In this document: positions 25,693-34,719 of the stretch, piece by piece | Position numbering within the stretch: position 1 is the stretch's first letter | How the letters are laid out: every line of letters starts with the position of its first letter | Assembly: GCF_039696035.1 (NCBI RefSeq) | Contig: NZ_CP155567.1 | Location: 1,917,001-1,981,000 of the forward strand | Direction of reading: 5' to 3' | DNA length: 64,000 nucleotides | Source: Microbulbifer sp. SAOS-129_SWC | GTDB lineage: Bacteria > Pseudomonadota > Gammaproteobacteria > Pseudomonadales > Cellvibrionaceae | Translations under genes and position numbers: made by a program | Notes under the pieces: generated by a model | What the model was told of the DNA's origin: nothing | Database searches by the model: none | Seen by the model: only the letters and a program-made list of their open reading frames with translations

Positions 25693-26637
25693 ATGTTAGC
25701 AAGTGTCATAATAAGAACTTACAACGAAGAAAGATACCTGGAAGACCTTGTCAGGGCAGTGGGATCTCAAAAGTGCGAACTCGTTGACCTTGAAATCGTG
25801 ATTGTGGATTCTGGATCCACCGATCGAACGCTTGAGATCGCCAAAAAAAATGATTGTCGAATAACACATATTCGAAAAGAGGACTTCACATTTGGACGCT
25901 CGCTAAACGTAGGGTGTGAGTTCGCGCGTGGTGACATTCTTGTATTCGTGAGTGGACATTGTATTCCAGTCGGTGATGGATGGTTGGATGAACTATGTAA
26001 GCCGATCATTGATGAGACGGTTAGTTACAGCTATGGTCGCCAACAGGGCTGGGGTACAACCAAGTATTCTGAGTACCAGCACTTTGCGAAGTGGTTTCCG
26101 GAATACAATAAGCTGCCCCAGGACGGTTTCTTTTGTAACAATGCGAACGCCGCAGTAAGTCGGTCTGCTTGGGAAAAACAGAAGTTTGACGAGGAACTCA
26201 CCGGTCTTGAGGATATGCACCTCGCGAGGTTTCTGACCGAGGATGGTGACAAAATCGGCTATGTTGCCAGTGCGTCCGTTTACCATATTCATGATGAATC
26301 TTGGCAACAGGTAAGAACTCGATATGAGCGTGAAGCCTATGCTTTACAAAAAATCATGCCGGAGGTTCATTTTTCGCTTAAAGATTTTACGCGTTTTTTC
26401 GTTTCCGGAGTTCTTTCGGATTTCTCTGCGGCGGTGAGTGATCGCATGTTTTTCTCCAAGTGTTGGGAGATTGTCCTGTTTCGATTTAATCACTTCTGGG
26501 GAACTTACAAAGGTAATCGAGAGTTTCGAAAGATTTCTCAAAAGAGAAAGTTTCATTATTTTTACCCTAAAGACGTAGAAAGAGAAGTTTACAATGCAGA
26601 AGAAAAAAGTGATCGCGCTCTTGCCTATGAAGGCTAA
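25693..26637 (+). CDS. Family 2 (GT-A) glycosyltransferase
   Basis: A 314-aa enzyme. ASVIIRTYNEERYLEDLV and LEIVIVDSGSTDRTLEIA form the GT2 nucleotide-binding region. GDILVFVSGHCIPVGDGWL takes the place of the usual DxD motif (here S-G-H), as in rhamnosyltransferase-like GT2 members. EELTGLEDMHLARFL is the acceptor-side ED motif. A good GGGGAGG ribosome site overlaps the end of the preceding gene. It overlaps the CMP-transferase gene by 44 bases, which shows tight coupling. Confidence 0.85.
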   Translation: MLASVIIRTYNEERYLEDLVRAVGSQKCELVDLEIVIVDSGSTDRTLEIAKKNDCRITHIRKEDFTFGRSLNVGCEFARGDILVFVSGHCIPVGDGWLDELCKPIIDETVSYSYGRQQGWGTTKYSEYQHFAKWFPEYNKLPQDGFFCNNANAAVSRSAWEKQKFDEELTGLEDMHLARFLTEDGDKIGYVASASVYHIHDESWQQVRTRYEREAYALQKIMPEVHFSLKDFTRFFVSGVLSDFSAAVSDRMFFSKCWEIVLFRFNHFWGTYKGNREFRKISQKRKFHYFYPKDVEREVYNAEEKSDRALAYEG

Positions 26638-27271
26638 TAGCGAACGGGTGAAAGGAAAGAATTTCAAACGTTTGGGCGATAAGCCGTTATTCAGATGGAT
26701 CCTCGATTCATTGCTGGCTGTTGAGGCTATTGATCAGGTTGTGATCAATACGGATGCACGCGACATACTTGCGGAGAATGGGTTAGTAGAGTCTGACCGT
26801 GTTCGGATTCGCGATCGCCGCAAGGAATTATGTGGTGACCTTGTGAGCATGAACCTGATTCTCGAAGATGATTTAGAGGCGATAGAGTCCGATCTGTATT
26901 TGATGACTCATACGACCAATCCTCTGATTTCAGCCGAAACCATCGAGCGCGCAATTTCGACCTTTATGGCTGATCATTCTTCAGACTCACTGTTCTCTGT
27001 AAATAGAACTCAGACCAGGTTCTATCGCGAGGATGGGTCACCAGTGAATCATGATCCTGACAATTTGGTCAGGACTCAGGATCTAGAACCCTGGTTGGAA
27101 GAAAATTCATGCTTGTATTTATTTACGCGGCAGTCTTTCGCCACTACGCGCGCTCGAATCGGCTCGAACCCACAGATGTTCGAAACCCCACGGCTGGAAT
27201 CCCTGGATATCGATGAGCCTTATGACTGGGAGCTTGTATCCGCGGTTGTAAATAGCAATAAAGAAGGTTGA
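26594..27271 (+). CDS. CMP-sugar (acylneuraminate-type) cytidylyltransferase
   Basis: A 225-aa NeuA/KdsB-fold enzyme: KVIALLPMKANSERVKGKNF is the CTP-binding loop (usually IPAR.GSKR.P.KN), followed by PLFRWILDSLLA and VVINTDARDI. It activates a 2-keto sugar acid as a CMP derivative. The motif reads MKANSERV rather than ARGGSKGI, as seen in a sub-group annotated as acylneuraminate cytidylyltransferase family. No NeuB, NeuC or Kdo synthase is in the window, so the true substrate is unknown and may be made by the neighbouring lactonase, dehydrogenase and SDR. The start ATG lies inside the GT2 gene; GAAAGAGAAG upstream serves as a weak ribosome site. Confidence 0.8.
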   Translation: MQKKKVIALLPMKANSERVKGKNFKRLGDKPLFRWILDSLLAVEAIDQVVINTDARDILAENGLVESDRVRIRDRRKELCGDLVSMNLILEDDLEAIESDLYLMTHTTNPLISAETIERAISTFMADHSSDSLFSVNRTQTRFYREDGSPVNHDPDNLVRTQDLEPWLEENSCLYLFTRQSFATTRARIGSNPQMFETPRLESLDIDEPYDWELVSAVVNSNKEG

Positions 27272-27272
27272 T

Positions 27273-28208
27273 ATGAAAAAAGTACTTGTCACATGCCCCC
27301 CGATGCTGGGAATGCTCGAGGAGTTTATTGAACCGGCAAGAGAGCTGGGAATGGATCTGGTACCAGCGAAGACGACGCAGGTGCTAAGTGAGGAAGAATT
27401 GGTCCTGCAAGTACCCAATTTCGATGGATGGATAATTGGCGATGATCCCGCTACGGCAAAGGTCTTTCAAGCCTCTACCAGTGGGTCATTGAAAGCCGCC
27501 GTTAAATGGGGTATTGGCGTAGACAATGTTGATTTCGCGGCATGTCGCGACCTTGGTCTACCAATTTCTAACACACCGAATATGTTTGGTGGCGAGGTTG
27601 CCGATCTCGCGATTGCGTATATTTTGGGGTTGGCTAGACAGTCCTATCTGATTGACAGAGAAATCCGCGCTGGTGGATGGCCGAAGCCTCCGGGAATGAG
27701 CATGGCTGGCAAACATGTCGGGGTTGTCGGATTTGGCGATATCGGTGAAACCGTGGTAAAGCGGCTGATGGGATTCGACGTTCGAGTGACGGTTTATGAT
27801 CCTGGTGTTGACGGAGATAAAGGATTTTCTTACGTGGAGCGCAAGAGTTTCCCCGAAGGTGTTGAAGAACTTGATTTCTTGGTCTTTACATGTGCTTTGA
27901 ACAGACATAATCATCATATGCTCAATGAAAATGTCCTGGATAAGATGCAGCCTGGCGTCAAGATCGTTAATGTTGCACGAGGCCCACTTATTGATGAAGT
28001 CGCTTTAGTGGAAGCGCTGGAGAGCGGCCAGGTTAGTGCCGCAGCACTTGATGTCTTTGAGATGGAGCCGCTACCACAGGATTCAAAACTTCGCTCGATG
28101 AGTGAGTGCATTTTCGGTTCGCATAATGGATCGAATACCAAAGAGGGTGTTCGCAGAGCCTCCTTTAAGGCGCTGGAGATTCTGGGTGGGTATTTGGCCA
28201 ATGCCTGA
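27273..28208 (+). CDS. D-isomer-specific 2-hydroxyacid dehydrogenase (SerA-like)
   Basis: A 311-aa NAD-dependent enzyme of the phosphoglycerate dehydrogenase family: KWGIGVDNVDFAACRDLGLP, the Rossmann motif VGVVGFGDIGETVVKRL (about residue 150), and NVARGPLIDEVALVEAL with the catalytic Arg-Glu-His pattern (HN...GS near residue 280). It lacks the ACT domain of housekeeping SerA. In this setting it likely oxidises or reduces a 2-hydroxy/2-keto sugar acid for the CMP-linked sugar. It starts one base after the CMP-transferase and overlaps the next gene by 8 bases. Confidence 0.85.
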   Translation: MKKVLVTCPPMLGMLEEFIEPARELGMDLVPAKTTQVLSEEELVLQVPNFDGWIIGDDPATAKVFQASTSGSLKAAVKWGIGVDNVDFAACRDLGLPISNTPNMFGGEVADLAIAYILGLARQSYLIDREIRAGGWPKPPGMSMAGKHVGVVGFGDIGETVVKRLMGFDVRVTVYDPGVDGDKGFSYVERKSFPEGVEELDFLVFTCALNRHNHHMLNENVLDKMQPGVKIVNVARGPLIDEVALVEALESGQVSAAALDVFEMEPLPQDSKLRSMSECIFGSHNGSNTKEGVRRASFKALEILGGYLANA

Positions 28209-28962
28209 AGGTAATAAGGCACGCTGTGCGCTGATAACCGGCGCAAATGGCGGTGTTGGCCAGGCTTTAGTCGCGCGCTTCTTATCTGAAGGATATAGCG
28301 TAATAGCAACTGATATACAGAAAGAATATATTGGTGAGAATGGCGACGTCTGCTATGTCCGTGCGGATCTGAATCGATATGTGCAGGAATCGCTTTATGC
28401 GGATCAGGTTAACTTTAGAATTGAAGAAGCGCTGGTAGGTCGAGAGCTTTATGTTCTGATCAATAATGCGGCCGTTCAATTGTTAGGTTCGACTGAGTCG
28501 CTCTCCCGCGACGATTGGGCTAGGACACTGAACGTCAATCTAATGGCTTGTTTCTTTCTTGCCCAGTCGTTGATTAAGGATCTGGAAAAGACCGCAGGCT
28601 CTATTGTAAATATCAGTAGTATTCATGCCTCATTATCTAAGAAAGGTTTCCTTGCCTATGCGACTAGTAAAGCTGCATTGAGTGCTCTGACCAAAAATTT
28701 GGCACTGGATCTGGGATCGAGAGTACGCATCAACGCGATTGAGCCCGCAGCGATCGACACGGAGATGCTGAGGGAGGGGTTTCGAGAGTCTCCAGAAGCG
28801 CTTGCTGAGCTGAAGTCATTTCATCCAGTGGGGAGGATTGGATCCCCACATGAAGTGGCCGACTTGGCTGTCTACCTTTGTTCTGATGGAGCGGGTTTCA
28901 TTAATGGTGCGACAGTGAGCCTCAGTGGTGGCATTCACGGACGCTTATTTGATCCGGTCTAA
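28201..28962 (+). CDS. Short-chain dehydrogenase/reductase
   Basis: A 253-aa classical SDR: ALITGANGGVGQALVARFL (TGxxxGxG cofactor site), NNAAVQLLGS, the Ser at IVNISSIHA, and YATSKAALSAL (Tyr-x3-Lys). I place the start at ATG 28201, inside the end of the previous gene (8-base overlap); the frame is open further upstream but that part is not SDR-like. Together with the hydroxyacid dehydrogenase and lactonase it probably builds or modifies the acidic sugar. The exact reaction is unknown. Confidence 0.85.
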   Translation: MPEGNKARCALITGANGGVGQALVARFLSEGYSVIATDIQKEYIGENGDVCYVRADLNRYVQESLYADQVNFRIEEALVGRELYVLINNAAVQLLGSTESLSRDDWARTLNVNLMACFFLAQSLIKDLEKTAGSIVNISSIHASLSKKGFLAYATSKAALSALTKNLALDLGSRVRINAIEPAAIDTEMLREGFRESPEALAELKSFHPVGRIGSPHEVADLAVYLCSDGAGFINGATVSLSGGIHGRLFDPV

Positions 28963-28997
28963 GGCCGAAAATTTGTAGATTTGAATTTGGGGGATTT

Positions 28998-31667
28998 GTG
29001 ATTTCAGGGGCGAAGAAACTTAAGGCACTTATTGACTCGGAGAATTACAAGGGCGCGATAGAGCTTTGTAAGCACATGTTGTCAAAAGATCCGGGGGCGA
29101 GCTATTACGAGTTTTGGCTCAATCACTTGGAATCAAGGATTGGGAGCAGCAGCAGGCGATTTGATACATCGACTGGAAATCGGTTGCAGTTCTCCTTAAA
29201 GCACAGGATTAAAGAGTGCTTTAAGGAATTCGACTATATAATATCGGCTGAACAAGCGTTATCGGAAGATGAAGCTGGTCTCCGGAATGAAAAAGACCGG
29301 CTTGTTAAAAGTTTTCCATTTAACGGCGATATTTACCTGCCGACCAATAAGATTTCACTCTCCAACCAAGTTAGTGGCCTAAGAAAGGTTGCCGATTTGG
29401 TCGGAGAAAAAAACCGGGAGGTGAGCCGTAACCGTTTCGATTCACTAAAGCAGCTCATTCAGCGGACCGGTAAGAAAAGAATATTTGTACTTGGCAATGG
29501 GCCTAGTCTCAAGAAAACCGATCTTGACCTGCTGAAAGACGAGATAACCATTGGATTTAATGGAATCTTCCTGCACGAGACGTTTACTCCGACCATTCAT
29601 ATAGTTGAAGATCATTTGGTGGCAGAGGATCGGGCGGAGGAGATTACCGGCTTCGATTGTCCCGTGAAGATATTCCCATCGTATCTTGGCTATTGTCTAC
29701 CCGTTCAAGAGAATACAATCTTCTTGAACCACCTGCCCAGGAAGAGTTTTCCGGTAGATACAGATTTTTCGGCGAATGCCGGTGAGATTTCTTATACCGG
29801 GGGTACAGTTACCTACACGGGTCTTCAGGTGGCTGCGTCCCTTGGATTTGAGGAAATCTATCTTCTAGGCGTGGATGCCAGTTATAAGGTTGAGAATGTT
29901 GACCGCACAACTGACTATGGAACAGGTGTTCTTTGCTCGAAAGGCGATGATGTAAATCACTTTGACACTCGCTATTTTGGTGCGGGTTATCGTTGGCATG
30001 ATCCAAATGTACATACTATGTTGCAGGCGTACAGAAAGGCACGTATGTATGCAGAGCGAAATAATATTCGTATCTGTAATGCAACAATTGGAGGCGAGTT
30101 GGAAGTATTCCCCCGTGCGGATTTTTACCAATTATTCCCAGTAGGTCAGGCCTATCCTAAAACCGCAATTATAGACTTCACCCATGTTAATTGGTTGTGT
30201 GCAACAGGCATCGTCAAGAAGAATTTATTTGAGGGCTGGCCGGGCCACTCTTCATTTAATATACATAGCAGAAATCCTAATTGTTTATCAGCTTTCCATA
30301 AGACAGATTATGACTGTTATGCGCAAGGGTCTGATAATGAGGGTATTTTGGCTGCACTTCGCAGCTTGATTGAATATTCTCCTAAAGTTATGTACATGCG
30401 ACCGACTCATGATCGGCCCGCTCTCACAATATTCCAACTCTTGATCCCTTATCTTCTTAATGTACCATTTACAGTGCATTACATGGATGATTGGGTCGAA
30501 AAACTCAAGTTAACGAAAGATGTGGAAACGTCAGAGCTGTATCGAGGTGTAATGCAGTTCTTTTTCAATAAAGCGAGTCGTGTATTCACAATTTCACAGA
30601 AAATGTCTGATTTTCTTGCAACGAAATACGCTGTGCCGGTAGAGAAACTGCAGGTTGTTCATAACTATACTTCTGAAGGTTTTAGACATTATTCTGTTAT
30701 TCCCGCAGACAAAAAAACAGTAAGATATTTTGGTGGCTTAGAAGAAGATATGAGCCTAGATTCAGTGCTTCTACTCGCGAAAAGCATTGAGAAAATGAAT
30801 AACGATCTTGGTTCTAAAGTTCACTTTGAGATATTCACTGGTTCAGGTCACCTTGAGAAATTCGGGCCGCTATTTGACGGTTTTAAGTATACAATTTTGA
30901 CTCCTCAGGTTGATAATTATGATGTTTACTTATCGCTTCTGAGTAGCTCGGATGTTAACGCCCTTTGTTATAACTTTGATGGTGCTTCCGAGGTTTATTT
31001 GCGTTATTCAATGGCAAATAAACTACCTGAAATTATTGGTGCCAATAAACCTTTTATCGCGATCGGAAGTTCTGAGATTGGAACCATTACTTTCCTGAAA
31101 GAGCAGGAGTTCCCTTCTGTTGTTTCGGAAAAAGATGAAAATTCAATTGTAAACTGCTTGACAAGTTTATTGTTTGAGGGCGGCGGGAGTGAAGAAGCCT
31201 ATTTGGCTGCTCTCGATGAAGTCAAAGATGAATTTTCGGCGGAAAGAAATCTTTATAAATTTCAAGGCGCATTGCGATCTGTATCTGAGAGCAGTTTGGC
31301 GCCTCTTTCTAAAGACGAAATGGATAGTGTCCTTGAAATGAGCTCTAAGTTGTTTTCAGAGCTTGGTCCCCATAAGGAAAAATATGTAGATTTATTGCTG
31401 CTGACGTTCCTATTTTCCCGGAACGAACTCGACCTGTCGAATTTAGTCAATAGAATTGCTACCCATGGTGTCGCATGGCAATTTAAAGAAACCGAGAAAG
31501 ATGTTAAATCTGCGTTAAAAGCTATCGACGGCGATGCGGAGATGATCTCTGAGGAAATAGTTAATGTTCTAGCGTATTTTGTGGTTTCGTTAGGTAATCG
31601 TAGGTTTTCTGATGTGACGGAAGCGGCTAGAGTGATTTTAAAGAATAATGGTTTGATGTGGTCTTAG
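28998..31667 (+). CDS. Fusion of DUF115/MptE-like domain and GT-B glycosyltransferase
   Basis: An 889-aa protein starting at GTG. Residues 1-60 look helical and TPR-like. About 155-380 is a DUF115 domain (KRIFVLGNGPSLKKTDLDLL; GGTVTYTGLQVAASLGFEEI; LLGVDASYKV). About 388-740 is a GT-B glycosyltransferase (MDDWVEKLK, FTISQKMSDFLATKYAVPVE, KTVRYFGGLEEDMSL, ASEVYLRYSMANKLPEII). The last 150 residues are helical. Two transferase-like domains in one chain suggest coupled addition of two sugars. The DUF115 domain has a stand-alone paralogue at 24071-24769. It is likely cytosolic. The donor sugars are not known. Confidence 0.75.
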   Translation: MISGAKKLKALIDSENYKGAIELCKHMLSKDPGASYYEFWLNHLESRIGSSSRRFDTSTGNRLQFSLKHRIKECFKEFDYIISAEQALSEDEAGLRNEKDRLVKSFPFNGDIYLPTNKISLSNQVSGLRKVADLVGEKNREVSRNRFDSLKQLIQRTGKKRIFVLGNGPSLKKTDLDLLKDEITIGFNGIFLHETFTPTIHIVEDHLVAEDRAEEITGFDCPVKIFPSYLGYCLPVQENTIFLNHLPRKSFPVDTDFSANAGEISYTGGTVTYTGLQVAASLGFEEIYLLGVDASYKVENVDRTTDYGTGVLCSKGDDVNHFDTRYFGAGYRWHDPNVHTMLQAYRKARMYAERNNIRICNATIGGELEVFPRADFYQLFPVGQAYPKTAIIDFTHVNWLCATGIVKKNLFEGWPGHSSFNIHSRNPNCLSAFHKTDYDCYAQGSDNEGILAALRSLIEYSPKVMYMRPTHDRPALTIFQLLIPYLLNVPFTVHYMDDWVEKLKLTKDVETSELYRGVMQFFFNKASRVFTISQKMSDFLATKYAVPVEKLQVVHNYTSEGFRHYSVIPADKKTVRYFGGLEEDMSLDSVLLLAKSIEKMNNDLGSKVHFEIFTGSGHLEKFGPLFDGFKYTILTPQVDNYDVYLSLLSSSDVNALCYNFDGASEVYLRYSMANKLPEIIGANKPFIAIGSSEIGTITFLKEQEFPSVVSEKDENSIVNCLTSLLFEGGGSEEAYLAALDEVKDEFSAERNLYKFQGALRSVSESSLAPLSKDEMDSVLEMSSKLFSELGPHKEKYVDLLLLTFLFSRNELDLSNLVNRIATHGVAWQFKETEKDVKSALKAIDGDAEMISEEIVNVLAYFVVSLGNRRFSDVTEAARVILKNNGLMWS

Positions 31668-31719
31668 ATACTGCAATGTTAAGAATATTTATCTTTTCGA
31701 TGAGATAGAAAGGAATACC

Positions 31720-32460
31720 ATGAAAAACCCTGTGTTAATTTATCAAATGGGAAAGGTCGGCTCTGCGGCAATTCGGGATTCGCTTAATGCAATCGGATAC
31801 CCGAATTACCAGGTGCATTATCTTAGGAAGCCGGCGATAGAAAAATTAGAAGCGTCCATTCGTGAGAGGGGAGAAAAAACTCCGCCGCATATTGCGCGAT
31901 CTAAAGAGGTTATTGATCTCGGGATATTAGAAAAAGGGGTGAAAGTGATTACATTAATGCGTGATCCTGTGGCCAGAAATGTGAGCGCTTTTTTTCAAAA
32001 CATTAACTCTTATTTCCCTAATGACGACTATAGAGACGTTTCATCGGGCGCTTTGATAGATAAGTTTATTTCTTCCTACTCCCACAATGTTAGTACTGGC
32101 TGGTTTAGCTCTGAATTTAAACACGTTATGGGGCTTGATGTGACTGAGTTGGAAGAATTGCGCACTTCGCCTTATTATGCCCTTCGTCATGATGGGAGAG
32201 ATATTTTGTTGATGAAAGTTGAGTCAAGTGACTCTGACAAAAAGGAATGCCTACGCGCCTTTCTGGAATTGGATGATGAATTTGAGCTTCTCAGAACAAA
32301 TATAGGTAATGAGAAGTCATATAAAGACCAATACAGGCAATTTTTAAAGAAAATAGTTCTTCCCAAAGAATATTTAGATGCAATGTATGGCTCAGCTGTT
32401 GTGCGAGCATTTTATCAAGAAGAAGAAATTGAAAGCATGAGGTCGAAATGGACCCGGTAG
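31720..32460 (+). CDS. Putative sulfotransferase of the capsular polysaccharide type (PF10364-like)
   Basis: A 246-aa protein. VLIYQMGKVGSAAIRDSL at the N-terminus is the PAPS 5'-phosphosulfate loop of the group often named putative capsular polysaccharide synthesis protein. VITLMRDPVARNVSAFFQNI (near residue 85) is the 3'-phosphate-binding motif (Arg and Ser). It likely transfers sulfate from PAPS to the glycan in the cytosol. First of seven candidate sulfotransferases in the locus. An alternative is an unrelated P-loop kinase-like protein, but the two-motif spacing favours sulfotransferase. Confidence 0.7.
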   Translation: MKNPVLIYQMGKVGSAAIRDSLNAIGYPNYQVHYLRKPAIEKLEASIRERGEKTPPHIARSKEVIDLGILEKGVKVITLMRDPVARNVSAFFQNINSYFPNDDYRDVSSGALIDKFISSYSHNVSTGWFSSEFKHVMGLDVTELEELRTSPYYALRHDGRDILLMKVESSDSDKKECLRAFLELDDEFELLRTNIGNEKSYKDQYRQFLKKIVLPKEYLDAMYGSAVVRAFYQEEEIESMRSKWTR

Positions 32461-32519
32461 TTTTCGCGGGGTTTTCATTTTTTGTTAAAAATATAGTGTC
32501 ATACTGAACGGTTGTTGTT

Positions 32520-33524
32520 ATGAAAGCTCTAGTATTGGGAACTAGTAATGGAATAATCAAAGATGGTTATATAGGTGGATTAAAGTCGTCAGGGAAATTT
32601 GAAAAAGTTGTTAACGTTTCACTGGGGGCTTCACCAAATATTTTCTTCTTCTACAGGCTTTTTGATGTCGATCTATCCAGTTTTGATGTTGTTTTCTTAG
32701 AAAGTTGCGTTAATGACGCGGCGGCAATCCGTGCTGGTGCGTACGAGTTGCAGCGAGTAAGAGATGTTTATGAAGCGGTAATTGGTTATATTTCAAATTA
32801 TTGTTTTCCAGTAGGAATATTGTTGCCCGGAAGAACTGACGATATTCACCGTAGTCGAGTAGTAGAATCGCAAAGAAATATATTTGAAAGTAGTGGTATT
32901 TCATACTTTGATGGTGAAGTTGAATTAGCTCAATACGCCAAGAAGAAATCTATCGAGTTTGGAGAGCTCTATCGAGATGCTGCGCATGTGAAATCCGAAG
33001 TTATTAATGGTCTTTTTTCTCAATGGTTGAACAGGTATGATAATTTTCACTTGCCAAGTGTCCATGCTACTTCTAGTCGATATGTTTTTAAGTCGTTTTC
33101 GGAATGTGCGATTGTTCGTAATGGTTCCGAAAAAGTCAATTTTCCTCCTGAGAATGTTATAAAAACTGCGCTAGTTAATGATGTTAGTTGTTCAGTATTT
33201 TCGGAGTCTGAGGTCTTAATTGAAGTCCCAATTGGAATGAAGGCGCTTGCAGGGATTGTTATCAACTCCTCTTTAACTTCAGCGTTTATATTGTCTCCAG
33301 GGGATTCTGTCCGGAAGGACTTTAGATTTAAGTACGATCCGCAAGATTCTAAAGTGTTGGTCGTGCCGGTTTATTTGACCGGCCGAAGAAGTGAGAACGT
33401 TGTTCAGATTTTAGTAAGCAATAAAGAAGGTTCCGAAGGGAGGCTGGAAAGTACTTATTTTGTGGATAAAGAAAGCATAGCTGTTGGTGAAGTTGGTTTC
33501 GTTGGGTGTATTTTTTCTGATTAG
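32520..33524 (+). CDS. SGNH/GDSL-like protein of the polysaccharide locus
   Basis: A 334-aa protein. KALVLGTSNGIIKDGYIGGL resembles block I of SGNH hydrolases, with Ser in GTSN. LESCVNDAAAIRAGA resembles block III (GxND, here CVND). ELYRDAAHVKSEVING could provide the catalytic Asp and His (DxxH). The C-terminal 130 residues are beta-rich. SGNH proteins in capsule loci acetylate or deacetylate sugars. No signal peptide is visible, so the fold may act in the cytosol. The family call is moderate; the AT content is high here. Confidence 0.6.
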   Translation: MKALVLGTSNGIIKDGYIGGLKSSGKFEKVVNVSLGASPNIFFFYRLFDVDLSSFDVVFLESCVNDAAAIRAGAYELQRVRDVYEAVIGYISNYCFPVGILLPGRTDDIHRSRVVESQRNIFESSGISYFDGEVELAQYAKKKSIEFGELYRDAAHVKSEVINGLFSQWLNRYDNFHLPSVHATSSRYVFKSFSECAIVRNGSEKVNFPPENVIKTALVNDVSCSVFSESEVLIEVPIGMKALAGIVINSSLTSAFILSPGDSVRKDFRFKYDPQDSKVLVVPVYLTGRRSENVVQILVSNKEGSEGRLESTYFVDKESIAVGEVGFVGCIFSD

Positions 33525-33584
33525 GGTTGATTTCTCATTATTACGTTTTTTTAGTTTTTTTGATAAGATTTTGGGTGTAAAAGA

Positions 33585-34700
33585 GTGAAAAAAGCATTAA
33601 TTACCGGGGTTACTGGGCAAGACGGTTCTTATCTGGCGGAGTTCCTATTGGAAAAAGGCTACGAAGTTCATGGTATCAAGCGTCGAGCTTCGCTTTTCAA
33701 TACTGAACGAGTGGATCACATTTATCAGGATCCACACGAAAAGAACCCAAGGTTTTTCCTCCATTATGGTGATTTAACTGATTCATCGAACCTGACCCGT
33801 ATTTTGAAGGACGTTCAGCCGGACGAAGTCTACAACCTCGGAGCGCAGTCTCACGTAGCCGTGTCCTTTGAGGCCCCGGAGTATACTGCTGATGTGGATG
33901 CCATGGGCACCCTGCGCTTGCTGGAAGCTATTCGCTTTCTGGGGCTCGAGAAAAAGACCCGCTTTTACCAGGCTTCTACTTCTGAACTCTATGGTCTTGT
34001 TCAGGAGATTCCGCAAAAGGAAACAACGCCTTTTCATCCGCGCTCTCCCTATGCGGTAGCGAAGATGTATGCCTACTGGATAACAGTCAACTACCGTGAG
34101 TCTTACGGTATGTATGCCTGTAATGGCATCCTGTTTAATCACGAGTCACCACGACGCGGTGAGACTTTTGTAACCCGTAAGATCACTCGCGGCATCGCCA
34201 ATATTGCCCAGGGTCTGGAGGAGTGCCTGTATATGGGCAACTTGGACGCGCTGCGTGATTGGGGGCACGCGAAGGATTATGTGCGTATGCAGTGGATGAT
34301 GTTGCAGCAAGAACAGGCCGATGACTTTGTGATAGCGACGGGCAAGCAGATTTCTGTGCGCGAATTTATCCGCATGTCCGCGCTGTATGCCGGTATTGAG
34401 CTTGAATTTTCCGGTGACGGAGTAGACGAAGTTGCGACGGTCAGTGCTGTAAACGGAGATAGCGCACCAAGTGTCTCTGTTGGGGATGTCATTGTGCGAG
34501 TCGATCCGCGCTATTTCCGTCCGGCGGAAGTGGAAACCCTGCTGGGCGATCCTTCCAAGGCCAAGGAGAAATTGGGCTGGGTACCGGAGATTACCGTCGA
34601 AGACATGTGTGCGGAAATGGTTGAGTCGGACTTGGCTAAGGCCAAGCAGCACGCGTTGCTCAAAGAGCATGGCTTCGATATTTCTGTTGCGAAAGAATAG
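33585..34700 (+). CDS. gmd: GDP-mannose 4,6-dehydratase
   Basis: It converts GDP-mannose to GDP-4-keto-6-deoxymannose, the first step to GDP-L-fucose (or GDP-rhamnose/perosamine). The 371-aa extended SDR shows [49 protein letters not shown], the [11 protein letters not shown] active site and [16 protein letters not shown]. The start is GTG. The base composition is more GC-rich than in the genes just before, as with fcl. fcl lies 700 bases downstream, separated by a sulfotransferase gene. Confidence 0.97.
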   Translation: MKKALITGVTGQDGSYLAEFLLEKGYEVHGIKRRASLFNTERVDHIYQDPHEKNPRFFLHYGDLTDSSNLTRILKDVQPDEVYNLGAQSHVAVSFEAPEYTADVDAMGTLRLLEAIRFLGLEKKTRFYQASTSELYGLVQEIPQKETTPFHPRSPYAVAKMYAYWITVNYRESYGMYACNGILFNHESPRRGETFVTRKITRGIANIAQGLEECLYMGNLDALRDWGHAKDYVRMQWMMLQQEQADDFVIATGKQISVREFIRMSALYAGIELEFSGDGVDEVATVSAVNGDSAPSVSVGDVIVRVDPRYFRPAEVETLLGDPSKAKEKLGWVPEITVEDMCAEMVESDLAKAKQHALLKEHGFDISVAKE

Positions 34701-34719
34701 CTATTAGAGGGTTATGTAA

